Positions 42,192 through 51,043 are shown, numbered from the stretch's first letter. The stretch is DNA of 64,000 nucleotides from Aporhodopirellula aestuarii (GCF_023701485.1 NZ_JAMQBK010000024.1:62001-126000), one strand, 5' to 3'. Numbers and translations: made by a program. Notes: generated by a model from the sequence alone, not told the origin.

Positions 42192-43338
42192 GAGGCACTC
42201 CGGTGGTCTTGATTCCGTGGTGAGTCATCCAGGCTTCGATCAGTTCGACGCCAACTTGTCGCGAATACGAGATGATGTTGCCCGAGTGAATCGTCGCCGT
42301 GACCTCGGGGTAGTCTCGTAACGTGAATCGAAATTTTGCTTTCGTGATGCGGGTACCGAGAGTGAGTTGCTGCTGGTGTTCACGCAGCTGGACGAAGATG
42401 CGTCGCCCACGGAATGTCTTCGTCAGGTTCTGACTCCCCATGAACATCTCGGTGACTTCATCGAGCTGAACGGATTCGATTCCATCAATGAAAGCGGGCG
42501 ATTCAATGTCTTCACCGAGTTCATGAATCGGAGACAGGTCAAATAACTCCGATGTCGGAAAGAAGTCCTCGTCACCGAAAAGGTACTCTCCGATCAAACG
42601 GCAATACTCACGGTGCTCGCTGATCAACGAAGCGTGAACGTGCAACTCGCCAAGCTGCTTCTGAACGAGGATGGTGTCGTAGCCGGCCGGTCGTTGGACT
42701 TGATAGCGACTCTTCTCGCCTTCGATGAATTCGCCGCGTTTCAGGTTTTCGCCACGGCGGACAACGAATGCCAGAACGTCGCCTACGTCGTGCATCCACA
42801 ACGCTGTCCCACCACCACGGTGCCGATCGCGGTTAAATGTCGACAAGCGTTTCTCCATCGCATTGATAACGACCGTGGTCGGCAACTGAAACGGCATCGG
42901 TTTCTCGTGCCGATTCATGTAGTGGCGAAACGAACGCTGGCTGGTCGCGATACGCTGGTAGTTCGATCGTCGCAGCAATTCGGGATGACTCATCCACGTT
43001 CGCATCGCCAGGTCCGCCGGCGTTAATTCGTCGTCGGTTGGCAGCGGAATACCGGCTTTGGAATAGGCAAGGATCAAGGACTCCATTCCTCGATCATTGG
43101 CGACTTCGTCGATATGAAATTGAGCTTCGATTAGTTCGCTGGGAGCGGACCTCGTCGGCGTCCTCAGCAAACGTGCGAGTTTTTTGAATTGGTCTTCATC
43201 GAAACTGATGTCGGCCGAGATCGTGAATTTCCGCGCGGCGAAGTAGTCGGAGAACGGCAGCAGAAAGTCGCGAAGTAGATCGAGGTCGACAGATCCGAAG
43301 TCATTGTTGAGGAAACTCGGTGATCGGAAAGCAGGCAT
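42100..43338 (-). CDS. Unknown protein paired with regulator-like gene
   Basis: A 412-residue protein from ATG 43338 (MPAFRSPSFLNNDFGSVDLD); an in-frame extension to 43413 is possible. It is soluble and acidic, with blocks such as 'HEKPMPFQLPTTVVINAMEK', 'TALWMHDVGDVLAFVVRRGE' and 'LFDLSPIHELGEDIESPAFI'. I recognise no domain. It precedes and overlaps the 395-residue gene and follows motif D, so the pair is one transcription unit beside the recombinase operon. It may be an accessory two-gene system carried by the mobile element. Confidence 0.65.
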   Translation of the reverse strand: MPAFRSPSFLNNDFGSVDLDLLRDFLLPFSDYFAARKFTISADISFDEDQFKKLARLLRTPTRSAPSELIEAQFHIDEVANDRGMESLILAYSKAGIPLPTDDELTPADLAMRTWMSHPELLRRSNYQRIATSQRSFRHYMNRHEKPMPFQLPTTVVINAMEKRLSTFNRDRHRGGGTALWMHDVGDVLAFVVRRGENLKRGEFIEGEKSRYQVQRPAGYDTILVQKQLGELHVHASLISEHREYCRLIGEYLFGDEDFFPTSELFDLSPIHELGEDIESPAFIDGIESVQLDEVTEMFMGSQNLTKTFRGRRIFVQLREHQQQLTLGTRITKAKFRFTLRDYPEVTATIHSGNIISYSRQVGVELIEAWMTHHGIKTTGVPRDPATPTTLANALSDPKPASTTASVAGRAG

Positions 43339-43441
43339 TTGGGACTCATGAAAAATCAGCTTTGGCGATGAACATCCTTGGGGAATGGCGAGGCGGCTAG
43401 CGTTTGCTAGCAAACTCCGTGCTCCTGTTTATCAGACACAT

Positions 43442-43478
43442 GTCCCGTGACACGTTTGGTCCATCGTCACCAGAAAAT
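43442..43478 (-). promoter_or_regulatory. Repeated upstream motif, copy D (short)
   Basis: On the minus strand: AATTTTCTGGTGACGATGG, then GTGTCACGGGACATGTGTC just downstream. It shares the ATTTTCTGGT start and the GGGACATGT end of copy B but lacks the middle block. It lies in the 150-base gap between the HTH gene stop and the 412-residue gene start. Confidence 0.4.
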
Positions 43479-43490
43479 TCTTCGCAGCCC

Positions 43491-43892
43491 TTACGACCGG
43501 TCCTGTTTTGACCGTGGGCCAGACCGCAATTCAGCCCACAAGACACGTTGCTTTTCCCAGTCCATTTCCATCGTCAGCGGGCGCAGAAGTTTTTCCGAGA
43601 TTTGCGGCTTGCCCTTTTTCATCCGAGGCAGGAATAGCAGCTCTTCCTGAATATCGGGAGCCAGCAACGTCAGACTGAGGATCTGCGAAACGCGAGGCTG
43701 CGACACATGCCCGATCTCCGCAATGTGCTGCAGTCCCGTCGCCCGCCCGGACCGGAGTAGCTCATCAAACCGAATCGCCAATGCCATCAGCCGCGTGATT
43801 CGCGGCAGCGTGCCCGGAACGACTTCTTTCTCGTCGACTACTTTGTGGCGGCGCGATGTCGTCACCGCGATCGTCTTGCGAACCGTGATCAT
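43491..43892 (-). CDS. HTH accessory protein of recombinase operon 1
   Basis: A 133-residue protein from ATG 43892, overlapping the recombinase stop (ATGA). It starts MITVRKTIAVTTSRRHKVVD. The middle carries a KorB/ParB-like helix-turn-helix 'LQHIAEIGHVSQPRVSQILSLTLLAPDIQEELLFLP'. It is closely related to the 53304-53720 protein. It probably binds DNA at the recombination site or regulates the operon. The C-terminus is conserved between the two copies ('LRPLTMEMDWEKQRVLW'). Confidence 0.85.
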   Translation of the reverse strand: MITVRKTIAVTTSRRHKVVDEKEVVPGTLPRITRLMALAIRFDELLRSGRATGLQHIAEIGHVSQPRVSQILSLTLLAPDIQEELLFLPRMKKGKPQISEKLLRPLTMEMDWEKQRVLWAELRSGPRSKQDRS

Positions 43893-45454
43893 GCGACCGA
43901 CTCCTCGCACTCTTCGACGAGCGCGGTGATCGCCGTCGGGTGGTACGAGATCGCCATTGAACCGGCGTCAGGTTCGTAGACAACTCTCGCGACGAGCAGC
44001 TCGACAAGGTGAACCCGTTCTTTCGCCGTCAGCGACGCCCAAACCACTTTGAAATCCGACATCGCAATGTCGATGTCGAGCCGAGAGAGTTGGCGGGCGG
44101 CGACTTCCTTCAATTTGTCCGTCGCGACAACGACGTCGGCTTCCGCCTTGGTGATCCGGGCTTTCAGGTCTTCGACTCGGATATCGTTGAGGTTCTCGAA
44201 CACCTCGTGCTTCAAAATTCGTTGAACCTCCTCTGTGTCTCGGTTGATTTGAGCTTTCAACTGAGCCAAGAGCGTTTCAACTTCGGCTTGCTCTTTATCA
44301 AGCAATACCTTTGACCCTTGGTACACGGCGTCACGCAGGCCTTGGTCATCAATAACCACTCGGAGTTCATCGACGACCGCGGCCTCGATCATCGCCGCTG
44401 ACACCGAACCCATCTCGCAAGCATCGGCTCCACTCTTTACCGTCGTTTGGCAAGCGTAATACCGATACACGCTCGACTTTTTCTTGGTCGTTCGGTGAAC
44501 CATTCGGCTTTCGCAGTATGGACAAACAAGGATGCCCTTCAACAGTGCCGAGTACTTGTTGACCAGCCGCTGTGCCCTCCCTTTCTGGTGGGCTTTCAGC
44601 ATCTTGCCAACCGCGTCGAACGTTTCTTGGTCGATGATTGCGTCGTGCTCACCCTCGTAGATATGTTCCTTGTAGGCGATCTTGCCCACATAGAGCGGAC
44701 TGGTGAGCAGTGAGTGAACCGCGGGCTTGTCGAACACTCTGCCGCCGCGCGTCCGCCCGGTACGAGTACGCCAGATCTTGTTCGGCCAGCCGAATTCTTG
44801 GAGGCGTTTCACCACCGGCAATAGCGAACGATACTCCAAGTACATCTCGAAGATCTTGCGAACCTGTTTCGCTTCGGTTGCATTCACGACCAGCTTCGGG
44901 CTCGTCCCACTGCGGTCAACATCGAATCCGAGCACCGGCATACCGCCCGACCATTTGCCCTTGGCTCGCATCGCGGCGATCTTGTCGCGAATCCGCTCGC
45001 CAATGATTTCACGCTCGAACTGAGCGAACGACAGCAGAATATTCAGTGTCAGCCGCCCCATCGAATGCGTAGTATTGAACTGCTGAGTCACCGAAACAAA
45101 TGAGACGCCGAATTTATCGAACGTCTCCATCACTCGGGAAAAGTCCATCAGCGACCGACTCAGCCGGTCAACCTTGTAAACCACGACACAGTCGACTTTG
45201 CCGGCTTCGATGTCCTCCATCAGCCGCTTCATCGCCGGCCGCTCAAGGTTGCCGCCGGAAAATCCTCCGTCGTCATACATCTCCGGCAAGCAACGCCAGC
45301 CCTCAGCTTTCTGACTAGCGATGAACGCTTCGGCGGCTTCCCGCTGAGCGTCGAGCGAATTGAACTCTTGCTGCAAACCCTCTTCAGTCGACTTGCGAGT
45401 GTAAATCGCACATCGGATCGTTTTCACTTGCTGCGTTTCTTGTTTCTTGCTCAT
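43889..45454 (-). CDS. Large serine recombinase, operon 1
   Basis: A 521-residue large serine recombinase. The N-terminal resolvase domain has nucleophile Ser22 in IRCAIYTRKSTEEG, and 'VVYKVDRLSRSLMDF' and 'GRLTLNILLSFAQFERE'. A recombinase domain follows, with 'MPVLGFDVDRSG' and a zinc ribbon (CPYCESRMVH ... YYACQT), then a coiled coil. It should catalyse site-specific integration or excision. DUF2924 lies upstream with a four-base overlap, and the HTH accessory gene lies downstream with another. Confidence 0.95.
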   Translation of the reverse strand: MSKKQETQQVKTIRCAIYTRKSTEEGLQQEFNSLDAQREAAEAFIASQKAEGWRCLPEMYDDGGFSGGNLERPAMKRLMEDIEAGKVDCVVVYKVDRLSRSLMDFSRVMETFDKFGVSFVSVTQQFNTTHSMGRLTLNILLSFAQFEREIIGERIRDKIAAMRAKGKWSGGMPVLGFDVDRSGTSPKLVVNATEAKQVRKIFEMYLEYRSLLPVVKRLQEFGWPNKIWRTRTGRTRGGRVFDKPAVHSLLTSPLYVGKIAYKEHIYEGEHDAIIDQETFDAVGKMLKAHQKGRAQRLVNKYSALLKGILVCPYCESRMVHRTTKKKSSVYRYYACQTTVKSGADACEMGSVSAAMIEAAVVDELRVVIDDQGLRDAVYQGSKVLLDKEQAEVETLLAQLKAQINRDTEEVQRILKHEVFENLNDIRVEDLKARITKAEADVVVATDKLKEVAARQLSRLDIDIAMSDFKVVWASLTAKERVHLVELLVARVVYEPDAGSMAISYHPTAITALVEECEESVA

Positions 45455-45945
45455 GCGTGTTCTCCCAACTTGAAAAATCGGAAGCCGCTCAAGTGGTTTC
45501 CTGTGATTGATTTGGCGACCGCCGACAAAGAGTCGAAACGCTCGTCCTCGTATTCAAAGCCGTCGGTCAGAATCAGCACACGCCGAATCTTGCCCTTGTA
45601 TCGCCGCTCGACAAAACTGCCTGGCGGCGGAATCCGAGGATCCCAGTTCGGCGGCATCTTGGTTCGTACCACGTCGCCACCAACTTTTGGTTTCGGAGGA
45701 GTCACTCGGATCACCGATTCGTCGGCGATCGGTCCGGCTCGAAGCAATGCTCGTTCGCTCAGCCCGCCTTCTTCGTTCGCTTGAATCCGCCAAGCGATGC
45801 GGCGGACGATGAAGTTGCGATTGCGGGAGCGACACTTCTCTTGATGAACGACCTCGAACTTCGCCACCAGTTGGTCAATCGTCAGGTCGGCCAACTCGGC
45901 GATTTCAAATGCTGCACTGTTTTTACTTTTAGGATTGGGACTCAT
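45451..45945 (-). CDS. DUF2924 protein, recombinase operon 1
   Basis: A 164-residue protein starting MSPNPKSKNSAAFEIAELAD. 'LVAKFEVVHQEKCRSRNRNFIVRRIAWRIQ' and 'WDPRIPPPGSFVERRYKGKI', then 'FEYEDERFDSLSAVAKSITG', define DUF2924, a family almost always next to serine recombinases in phages and islands. The function is unknown; a DNA-binding helper is likely. It starts at the stop of the preceding frame (TGATG) and is preceded by GGAGGTAGCTG. Confidence 0.92.
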   Translation of the reverse strand: MSPNPKSKNSAAFEIAELADLTIDQLVAKFEVVHQEKCRSRNRNFIVRRIAWRIQANEEGGLSERALLRAGPIADESVIRVTPPKPKVGGDVVRTKMPPNWDPRIPPPGSFVERRYKGKIRRVLILTDGFEYEDERFDSLSAVAKSITGNHLSGFRFFKLGEHA

Positions 45946-46102
45946 CAGCTACCTCCGGTTGGCTCGGACGTTGAGATGTGTCTTGCGTGCCTTTTGCTGC
46001 CGCCTTGTCCAGGGTTCGTCGAATCGCCCGCGCCAAAATGGTCGCGATCTCTTCGCGTTGCTGTTCGCTCAATTGGATCACCATTACTGTTTGAGAGTTC
46101 AT
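45929..46102 (-). CDS. Small first-gene protein, recombinase operon 1 (conserved frame)
   Basis: A 57-residue frame from ATG 46102 (MNSQTVMVIQLSEQQREEIA). Its core 'QQREEIATILARAIRRTL' matches the cores of the two small proteins in recombinase operon 2 ('DERRRAVAELLGRGVGRWK' and 'ARRSNIAAILSRALTRC'), so this frame is probably real. It lies wholly inside the 3' half of the 121-codon frame 45945-46310, in another phase, and its stop overlaps the DUF2924 start. Confidence 0.55.
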   Translation of the reverse strand: MNSQTVMVIQLSEQQREEIATILARAIRRTLDKAAAKGTQDTSQRPSQPEVADESQS

Positions 46103-46310
46103 CGCGGACCGTCTTGCCCGTTGCAAAACAGTCACCGCGAGACACAGTGATCACTGACGGCGGAGAGATCTCAAGTCCCGTTTCTTCAATCTCGCGAGAA
46201 CTTTCCAAAGTCTCTGGAATCTCGCCACGTTTGACCCGAATCGTCACCAACTCAAGCAATTTCGCAACTTTCCGCACCTGCACCACAGGCTGGATATAGT
46301 CCAACGCCAT
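45945..46310 (-). CDS. Overlapping ORF opening recombinase operon 1
   Basis: A 121-residue frame starting MALDYIQPVVQVRKVAKLLE, with a very strong ribosome site (TTAGGAGGAAGGGTTAT) in front. Residues 1-70 look like a folded small protein. The rest is Arg/Ser/Gly-rich and lies over the conserved 57-codon frame, so it may be non-functional sequence after a frame disruption, or a true overlapping gene. It ends in a TGATG overlap with the DUF2924 start. Confidence 0.5.
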   Translation of the reverse strand: MALDYIQPVVQVRKVAKLLELVTIRVKRGEIPETLESSREIEETGLEISPPSVITVSRGDCFATGKTVRDELSNSNGDPIERTATRRDRDHFGAGDSTNPGQGGSKRHARHISTSEPTGGS

Positions 46311-46363
46311 ATAACCCTTCCTCCTAAAACCAATCCCTAGCGAACCGAACGAAACGGCGATCG

Positions 46364-46410
46364 CCCTCAGGGTTATGTAGGAGAGAACTCGGTAGGGTTA
46401 ACCAGATTTG
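46364..46410 (-). promoter_or_regulatory. Repeated upstream motif, copy C
   Basis: On the minus strand: AAATCTGGTTAACCCTACC, spacer, then CTACATAACCCTGAGGGC, ending 54 bases before the start of recombinase operon 1. It is the most diverged of the three full-length copies. Confidence 0.45.
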
Positions 46411-46634
46411 TGTCGACAGCAATCCGTTCGCATCAATGGAATCAAGTATGAATTGCGAGATAAAACGGTCCGCAGAGGTTTCGGCAAATGAAACATTCAC
46501 GAGATGCCCCACGTCTGGCTGGAGCATGTGGTAATTCGTAATACCGTGTCACCAAAGGAACCAGCCAACGACACCCAACAACCAGCTTGAACGCCTGCGT
46601 CGCCTTGGATTCACTAGATTGTTGACCACCCTGG

Positions 46635-46660
46635 CCTGCGATTTGCTGGAGGATCGCAGG
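46635..46660. repeat. Hairpin upstream of antiporter gene
   Basis: A perfect 8 bp stem, CCTGCGAT/ATCGCAGG with a 10-base loop, lies 57 bases before the antiporter start. No T-run follows, so a regulatory leader or operator is more likely than a terminator. The rest of the 400-base gap back to recombinase operon 1 holds motif C and no gene. Confidence 0.45.
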
Positions 46661-46716
46661 GTACGAAAGAAAATGTCGGATGGTGCAAGTGTTGTCCCAC
46701 CATCCATCGCAATGGA

Positions 46717-48078
46717 TTGGCGGGAGTCGCGTTTTTGTTCACCCTAACAGACACCCTCACCTTTTTGGAAGCTTACGATCTATCCCTCGTGGTCGTGGGC
46801 TTGGGGGTGCTTGGCCTGGCGACACTATTGCACCGGTTTCAAGGTTATCCGTTTTCGTTTCCAATTCTCGCACTTTCAGCAGGCTACGCCGCCTTCGCTT
46901 TGCCACTGGGCCTCCCTTCGCTCGATCCCAGGGAACACGGCGCGATTGCCTTGCATCTGACCGAACTTGGCGTGATTGTCTCGTTGATGGGCGTGGGGCT
47001 GAAAATTGATCGGCTCCCGCAGTGGCGCACTTGGAGTGCGACGTGGCGACTGCTAGGCGTCTGCATGCCTCTGACGATCGCCGGGGTCGCGACTCTTGCC
47101 TGGTACTTGATCGGCCTAGAAGCGTCGGCTGCGGTGTTACTGGGGGCCGCACTGGCTCCCACCGATCCAGTCCTGGCGTCGGACGTGCAGGTTGGGAAGC
47201 CGGACGAGGAGATTCCCGAGGGCAGCAAACAGGCCGAGAGCGAGGAGGCCTCCAACGAGACGGATCCCACCGAGAAAGAGGACGAGCTGCGGTTCACACT
47301 CACGGCCGAAGCTGGACTCAACGACTCGTTGGCCTTTCCCTTCACGTACCTTGCGATTCTGATGCTCAACGAGGGCCTGTCGTTAACGAACTGGATTGGC
47401 CAGTGGGTACTTATCGATCTCGCCTATCGGCTTGGCGTGGCACTCATTGTCGGTACAGCGATCGGCTGGGGGGTGCCTCGCTTACTATTGCGGCTGCCGG
47501 CGGAATCCGAACAGGAGAGAATGAGGGCCGGAGTCGGCTCACTGGCGGCGACACTGCTGTTGTACGGATCGACGGAGATCTTGGGGGGATATGGATTCCT
47601 GGCCGTGTTCATCGGGGGACTCACGATTCGACACAGTGAACAAGCGATGCAATCGCATCGATCGATGCATGCGTTTGCCGAACAAACGGAGCAGCTTTTT
47701 ATGACAGTCACCCTACTCGCCCTCGGCGGTGCGATTGCTGGTGGTTTGCTGGCTCCGCTAACCTGGTCAGGGGCCGCGTTAGGGTTACTATTGGTGTTCG
47801 TTCTACGCCCAGCTGCCGGAATGATTAGCCTGCTGGGAGAACAGCGGCTTTCCCTCCTGGACCGCGGCATCGTCAGTTTCTTTGGAGTGCGAGGCATCGG
47901 TTGCCTGTTTTATCTTGCCTATGGAGCGGAAACGGAGAGTTTTTCCAATGAAGACACGTTATGGGCCGTTTGTTCCTTTGCCGTCGTGTTGTCCGTGATT
48001 GTACATGGCATCGCAGCAGCACCCGTGATGCGATTACGCGACCAACGTCTGCGCCGTAACAAGCAACAAGATGGTTAA
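46717..48078 (+). CDS. Cation:proton antiporter (CPA1/NhaP-type)
   Basis: A 453-residue membrane protein with about 12 helices. 'LGAALAPTDPVLASDVQVG' and 'RFTLTAEAGLNDSLAFPFTY' are the two core ion-binding stretches of CPA1 Na+/H+ antiporters (the TDP and the E-x-x-x-ND motif). A long acidic loop of about 40 residues (Glu/Ser-rich, near 165-200) separates them, an insertion not usual in the family. The start is a TTG; the exact start is uncertain. It imports protons in exchange for Na+ or K+. It is cargo between the two recombinase operons. Confidence 0.88.
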   Translation: MAGVAFLFTLTDTLTFLEAYDLSLVVVGLGVLGLATLLHRFQGYPFSFPILALSAGYAAFALPLGLPSLDPREHGAIALHLTELGVIVSLMGVGLKIDRLPQWRTWSATWRLLGVCMPLTIAGVATLAWYLIGLEASAAVLLGAALAPTDPVLASDVQVGKPDEEIPEGSKQAESEEASNETDPTEKEDELRFTLTAEAGLNDSLAFPFTYLAILMLNEGLSLTNWIGQWVLIDLAYRLGVALIVGTAIGWGVPRLLLRLPAESEQERMRAGVGSLAATLLLYGSTEILGGYGFLAVFIGGLTIRHSEQAMQSHRSMHAFAEQTEQLFMTVTLLALGGAIAGGLLAPLTWSGAALGLLLVFVLRPAAGMISLLGEQRLSLLDRGIVSFFGVRGIGCLFYLAYGAETESFSNEDTLWAVCSFAVVLSVIVHGIAAAPVMRLRDQRLRRNKQQDG

Positions 48079-48263
48079 CGTGTACGAGCCTGAAAGCGAA
48101 CCCAAGAATTACCAATCGACCTTTTGCTACTGCGCCACCACATGCTGGTGCCTGTCACGTGAATGATGCCTTTGAACGGCAGCGTGACGGTCGCGCCGCT
48201 TGATCGCTCCCGAAATCCCATGCGGGAGCTCAGTCCCCATGTGATGATATCCCGGTTCTAAGG

Positions 48264-48310
<47 letters not shown>

Positions 48311-48369
48311 GAGGAACGGGCGGCAGACCGCGATTGACCCCGCCTCTGACGCCTCTGGTACATTGACGG

Positions 48370-49668
48370 TCAGTCCTGGGGACGTCTCAGAGGGGATAGC
48401 GATTCGGAAGATTTGACGGTTCCAATGCGGATTTCCTTTCGCTCGTTTGCTGAAACTTCGACACTCTTGTTAACGCCAAGTCGCGAGACATCCCACGACT
48501 GTCCCGAAAGGCGGACTAACCATTGCGTCGATACGCTTGATGTAACGCCATGAAGCCAAATCTGGCCATTGTGATTGTCCATTTGTTTATCAATGGCTTG
48601 CAACACGTCATCGGTTGGATCGCCATAAATGGTCTCGATCGACAACTTAATCTGCCCTGCTGGAACTGCAATGGCAGCTTGGTCTTGATACTCAGTACCT
48701 AGTTCCAAGAGGTGATAACCGAGCCGTTCGCGACGGGTTGAACGCTCGTACTCAGCTTCGTCAGTTTCGCGATCGGGTGCCAGGTTTTGGAATCTCTCCG
48801 ACTCTGGGCTGATTTGCGTGCTTCGCTCCGTTACCTTCAAAAGCGGGCGAATGATTCCATTGGACTGAACCAGCCATTTCACGTGGGGTTCTCCACTGCC
48901 ACTTGAGGTTCCCCGCCAGCTCCATGTGACGGGACGGTTATTGGGTTGATCGATTCCTCGTTTGATCTCAAATTCCACAACGACTGCAACGGCTTCGATA
49001 CCGTCGGACACCGTGGGAAACGTTTTCCAATCATTCGAGCTTTCTTGAACTTCTTCAGGTTCCGGTACAATCCTGGTGCCCCAGCCGCCGTTTTGTCCTT
49101 TGACCTCCCATTCACCAAACGGCAGACCGGTCACCTTGTCGGGTGCAACCAAGGCTTGCAGAACCAACTCGCCGACCTGATCGGCCGCAGGTGCAACGAC
49201 GGTTAGATCCATCGCCTTTCCGACTTCCAAGGTCATCATAGAACGAGAGTGCCAGCCGTTCCCACTCAAGGTCATCCAGTAGCGTCCGTAGGGTAACGCT
49301 CGGGAAAGACCAATCCCGTCATCGCTACTGATCCCCGTGGCTTCAGCAGCCTGTACATCACCGATTGAGGACAACTGCACTTCGAAACCGTTCAGTGGTT
49401 CTCCAAGTTCATCAACGATCCGCACTTTGATAGGAGTAAACTCGGATGGTTGCTCAAGAAGCCTATCAATCTTTGTTTCCAAGCGGGCGATCGAGCGTTT
49501 GAGCTCAACCAATTCAGGCGAAACGGGTGCTTCAGATTCACCATCGTTGTTTCGGCCTGATGGATCACCACTTGAACGACCGGCGGGTTCTTGTGCGTTG
49601 ATGGCGGGTAACATGGTTAACGCACAAACACCACTAAAAAGAACTGAACACACAAATTTGCGTAGCAT
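48370..49668 (-). CDS. Secreted protein, unknown
   Basis: A 432-residue protein from ATG 49668 (MLRKFVCSVLFSGVCALTML). A Sec signal peptide ends near AINAQ. A short coiled coil follows (ELKRSIARLETKIDRLLEQP), then a beta-sandwich-like part ('FTPIKVRIVDELGEPLNGFEVQLSSIGD', carboxypeptidase-regulatory-like) and a globular C-terminus without known motif. It probably acts in the periplasm or at the cell surface. It has no obvious partner. Confidence 0.75.
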   Translation of the reverse strand: MLRKFVCSVLFSGVCALTMLPAINAQEPAGRSSGDPSGRNNDGESEAPVSPELVELKRSIARLETKIDRLLEQPSEFTPIKVRIVDELGEPLNGFEVQLSSIGDVQAAEATGISSDDGIGLSRALPYGRYWMTLSGNGWHSRSMMTLEVGKAMDLTVVAPAADQVGELVLQALVAPDKVTGLPFGEWEVKGQNGGWGTRIVPEPEEVQESSNDWKTFPTVSDGIEAVAVVVEFEIKRGIDQPNNRPVTWSWRGTSSGSGEPHVKWLVQSNGIIRPLLKVTERSTQISPESERFQNLAPDRETDEAEYERSTRRERLGYHLLELGTEYQDQAAIAVPAGQIKLSIETIYGDPTDDVLQAIDKQMDNHNGQIWLHGVTSSVSTQWLVRLSGQSWDVSRLGVNKSVEVSANERKEIRIGTVKSSESLSPLRRPQD

Positions 49669-49824
49669 AGCCCTATCCAATCAATCGCGTTGACACCGAG
49701 TTTGCCACCAATAGTGAGCAACCCACATGCCGGATAGACCGTAAGGACTTCAAACGCTCGCGTGCGGCCCGTTGAGGAATCCTGTTCCGATAGTTCAGCA
49801 AAACAACAAACTTGCAGGCTAGTT

Positions 49825-50226
49825 ATGAGCGATGACGCTCAAACCGATAACGCACCAAATCGTGAGCCCACTATCCTTCACCGTTCCGATTGGGCGTCGC
49901 ACGATGAACTGTGGATGGGCGCTGTCCAGGGCAAGGATCTTGGGAACGGGAGTGACGGTGCTGTTCTATTGCTCCGACGAAGTCGGAGTAGGCCCACTGT
50001 GGCACGTACATTCGGACGACGAAGTTTTCATCGTTCGTCGCGGTCAGCTTTTCACGATTGGCGACAAGAAGATTGAGGCCAAAGCTAGCGACATTCTGCC
50101 GGCCCTGCAAATGTCCCCCACAAATACCACAACCTCGGCCCCGGCTCGCGAGAGACAACGGACATTCACCTCTCCGACCACTGGGTTCAAACGGATCTCG
50201 ACGATCCGGAACTTTCAGGCGAATGA
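49825..50226 (+). pseudogene. Cupin-domain protein, broken by two frameshifts
   Basis: Three consecutive frames together make one intact-looking cupin. The first is MSDDAQTDNAPNREPTILHR to 'GNGSDGAVLL'. The second holds the metal-binding motif 'WHVHSDDEVFIVRRGQLFTIGD' to 'KASDILP'. The third is 'ANVPHKYHNLGPGSRETTDI ... DLDDPELSGE' ending at TGA 50224-50226. Breaks lie near 49965-49975 and near 50105. No single frame can make the protein, so it is a pseudogene. Confidence 0.8.
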
Positions 50227-50445
50227 CACCTCGAAAACGTTGACCACTTTTTTCCGATAGCACTCTGAGACTTCATAACCTTGAGGTCAAATAGTACAGA
50301 GACAAGAGAGACCTTTGGCCGAGATCGGCCCAGAGACCGTTTCGCCGGCGGCCGGATAGTACTTTTCCAGAGACACTCTGAGAGATCTCTGCCGTTCGAC
50401 TGTTGACGTAAGTCCTTGCCAGGACTGCGGTAAAACACGAAAAAA

Positions 50446-50476
50446 GCCGGCGTCGGTCCATGGGACCAACGTCGGC
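50446..50476. terminator. Hairpin with A/T-runs, possible bidirectional terminator
   Basis: Arms GCCGGCGTCGGTCC (50446-50459) and GGACCAACGTCGGC (50463-50476) pair with two G-T mismatches. On the minus strand it is followed by TTTTTT, while on the plus strand only TTGTT follows. The 550-base gap between the cupin remnant and recombinase operon 2 has no other clear feature; ORFs there are shadows. Confidence 0.6.
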
Positions 50477-50782
50477 TTGTTCGATAACCCGACGGTCGGA
50501 GTAAACCGAAGGGTCCAATTGAAGTTGTGGGCGACCAGCGGTTTTCAAACTCTTGCGGGATTCTAACCGTTGGTCAGAACACTTGGCAGATTATGTGGTG
50601 ATTTTCTTTTAGGAATTGCCCGATCACGGAGATCGGTTTGTACGTTGCCGTTCCTTGGTGGGGTGAATGTTTTTTGATTGGCTTGAATTCTACTTTGGCG
50701 CGCAGGTGAGCGGAAGGACGGCATAGGTAACCGGGGAGGGAGCGTTTGGTTGCTCCCGGTTGCTTGTTGTTCTTTCAAAGGG

Positions 50783-51043
50783 ATGCGTGTGGGTAAGTCG
50801 GATTTGGGTGAGTTGTTGCCAGATGAGCGACGACGGGCGGTGGCTGAGTTGCTCGGTCGCGGCGTGGGACGGTGGAAACGGTTTTGTTTGGAAACTGTTT
50901 CGGGAACTCTTGAAGACTCTTTGGGAAAGCCGCTTGAGCCGGGTCGGTTTCCAGGGCTCTCTGTGACGGACGCGGTTTCTGAGCGGCAGATGACCGCGGC
51001 CGAATCCATTCCTTCTTTCACAGAGGTACCCATTCATGAGTGA
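50783..51043 (+). CDS. Small first-gene protein, recombinase operon 2
   Basis: An 86-residue protein from ATG 50783 (MRVGKSDLGELLPDERRRAV). The core 'LPDERRRAVAELLGRGVGRWK' is shared with small proteins that open recombinase/DUF2924 operons. Its stop overlaps the next start by eight bases. The C-terminal half (EPGRFPGLSVTDAVSE) is not conserved with the others. The role is unknown, perhaps DNA binding or operon control. Confidence 0.6.
   Translation: MRVGKSDLGELLPDERRRAVAELLGRGVGRWKRFCLETVSGTLEDSLGKPLEPGRFPGLSVTDAVSERQMTAAESIPSFTEVPIHE

Noticed and set aside
50563-51033. A 156-codon minus frame opposite the first gene of recombinase operon 2
   Set aside because: Pro/Ser/Arg-rich shadow. The plus strand there has the conserved small-protein core and operon couplings.
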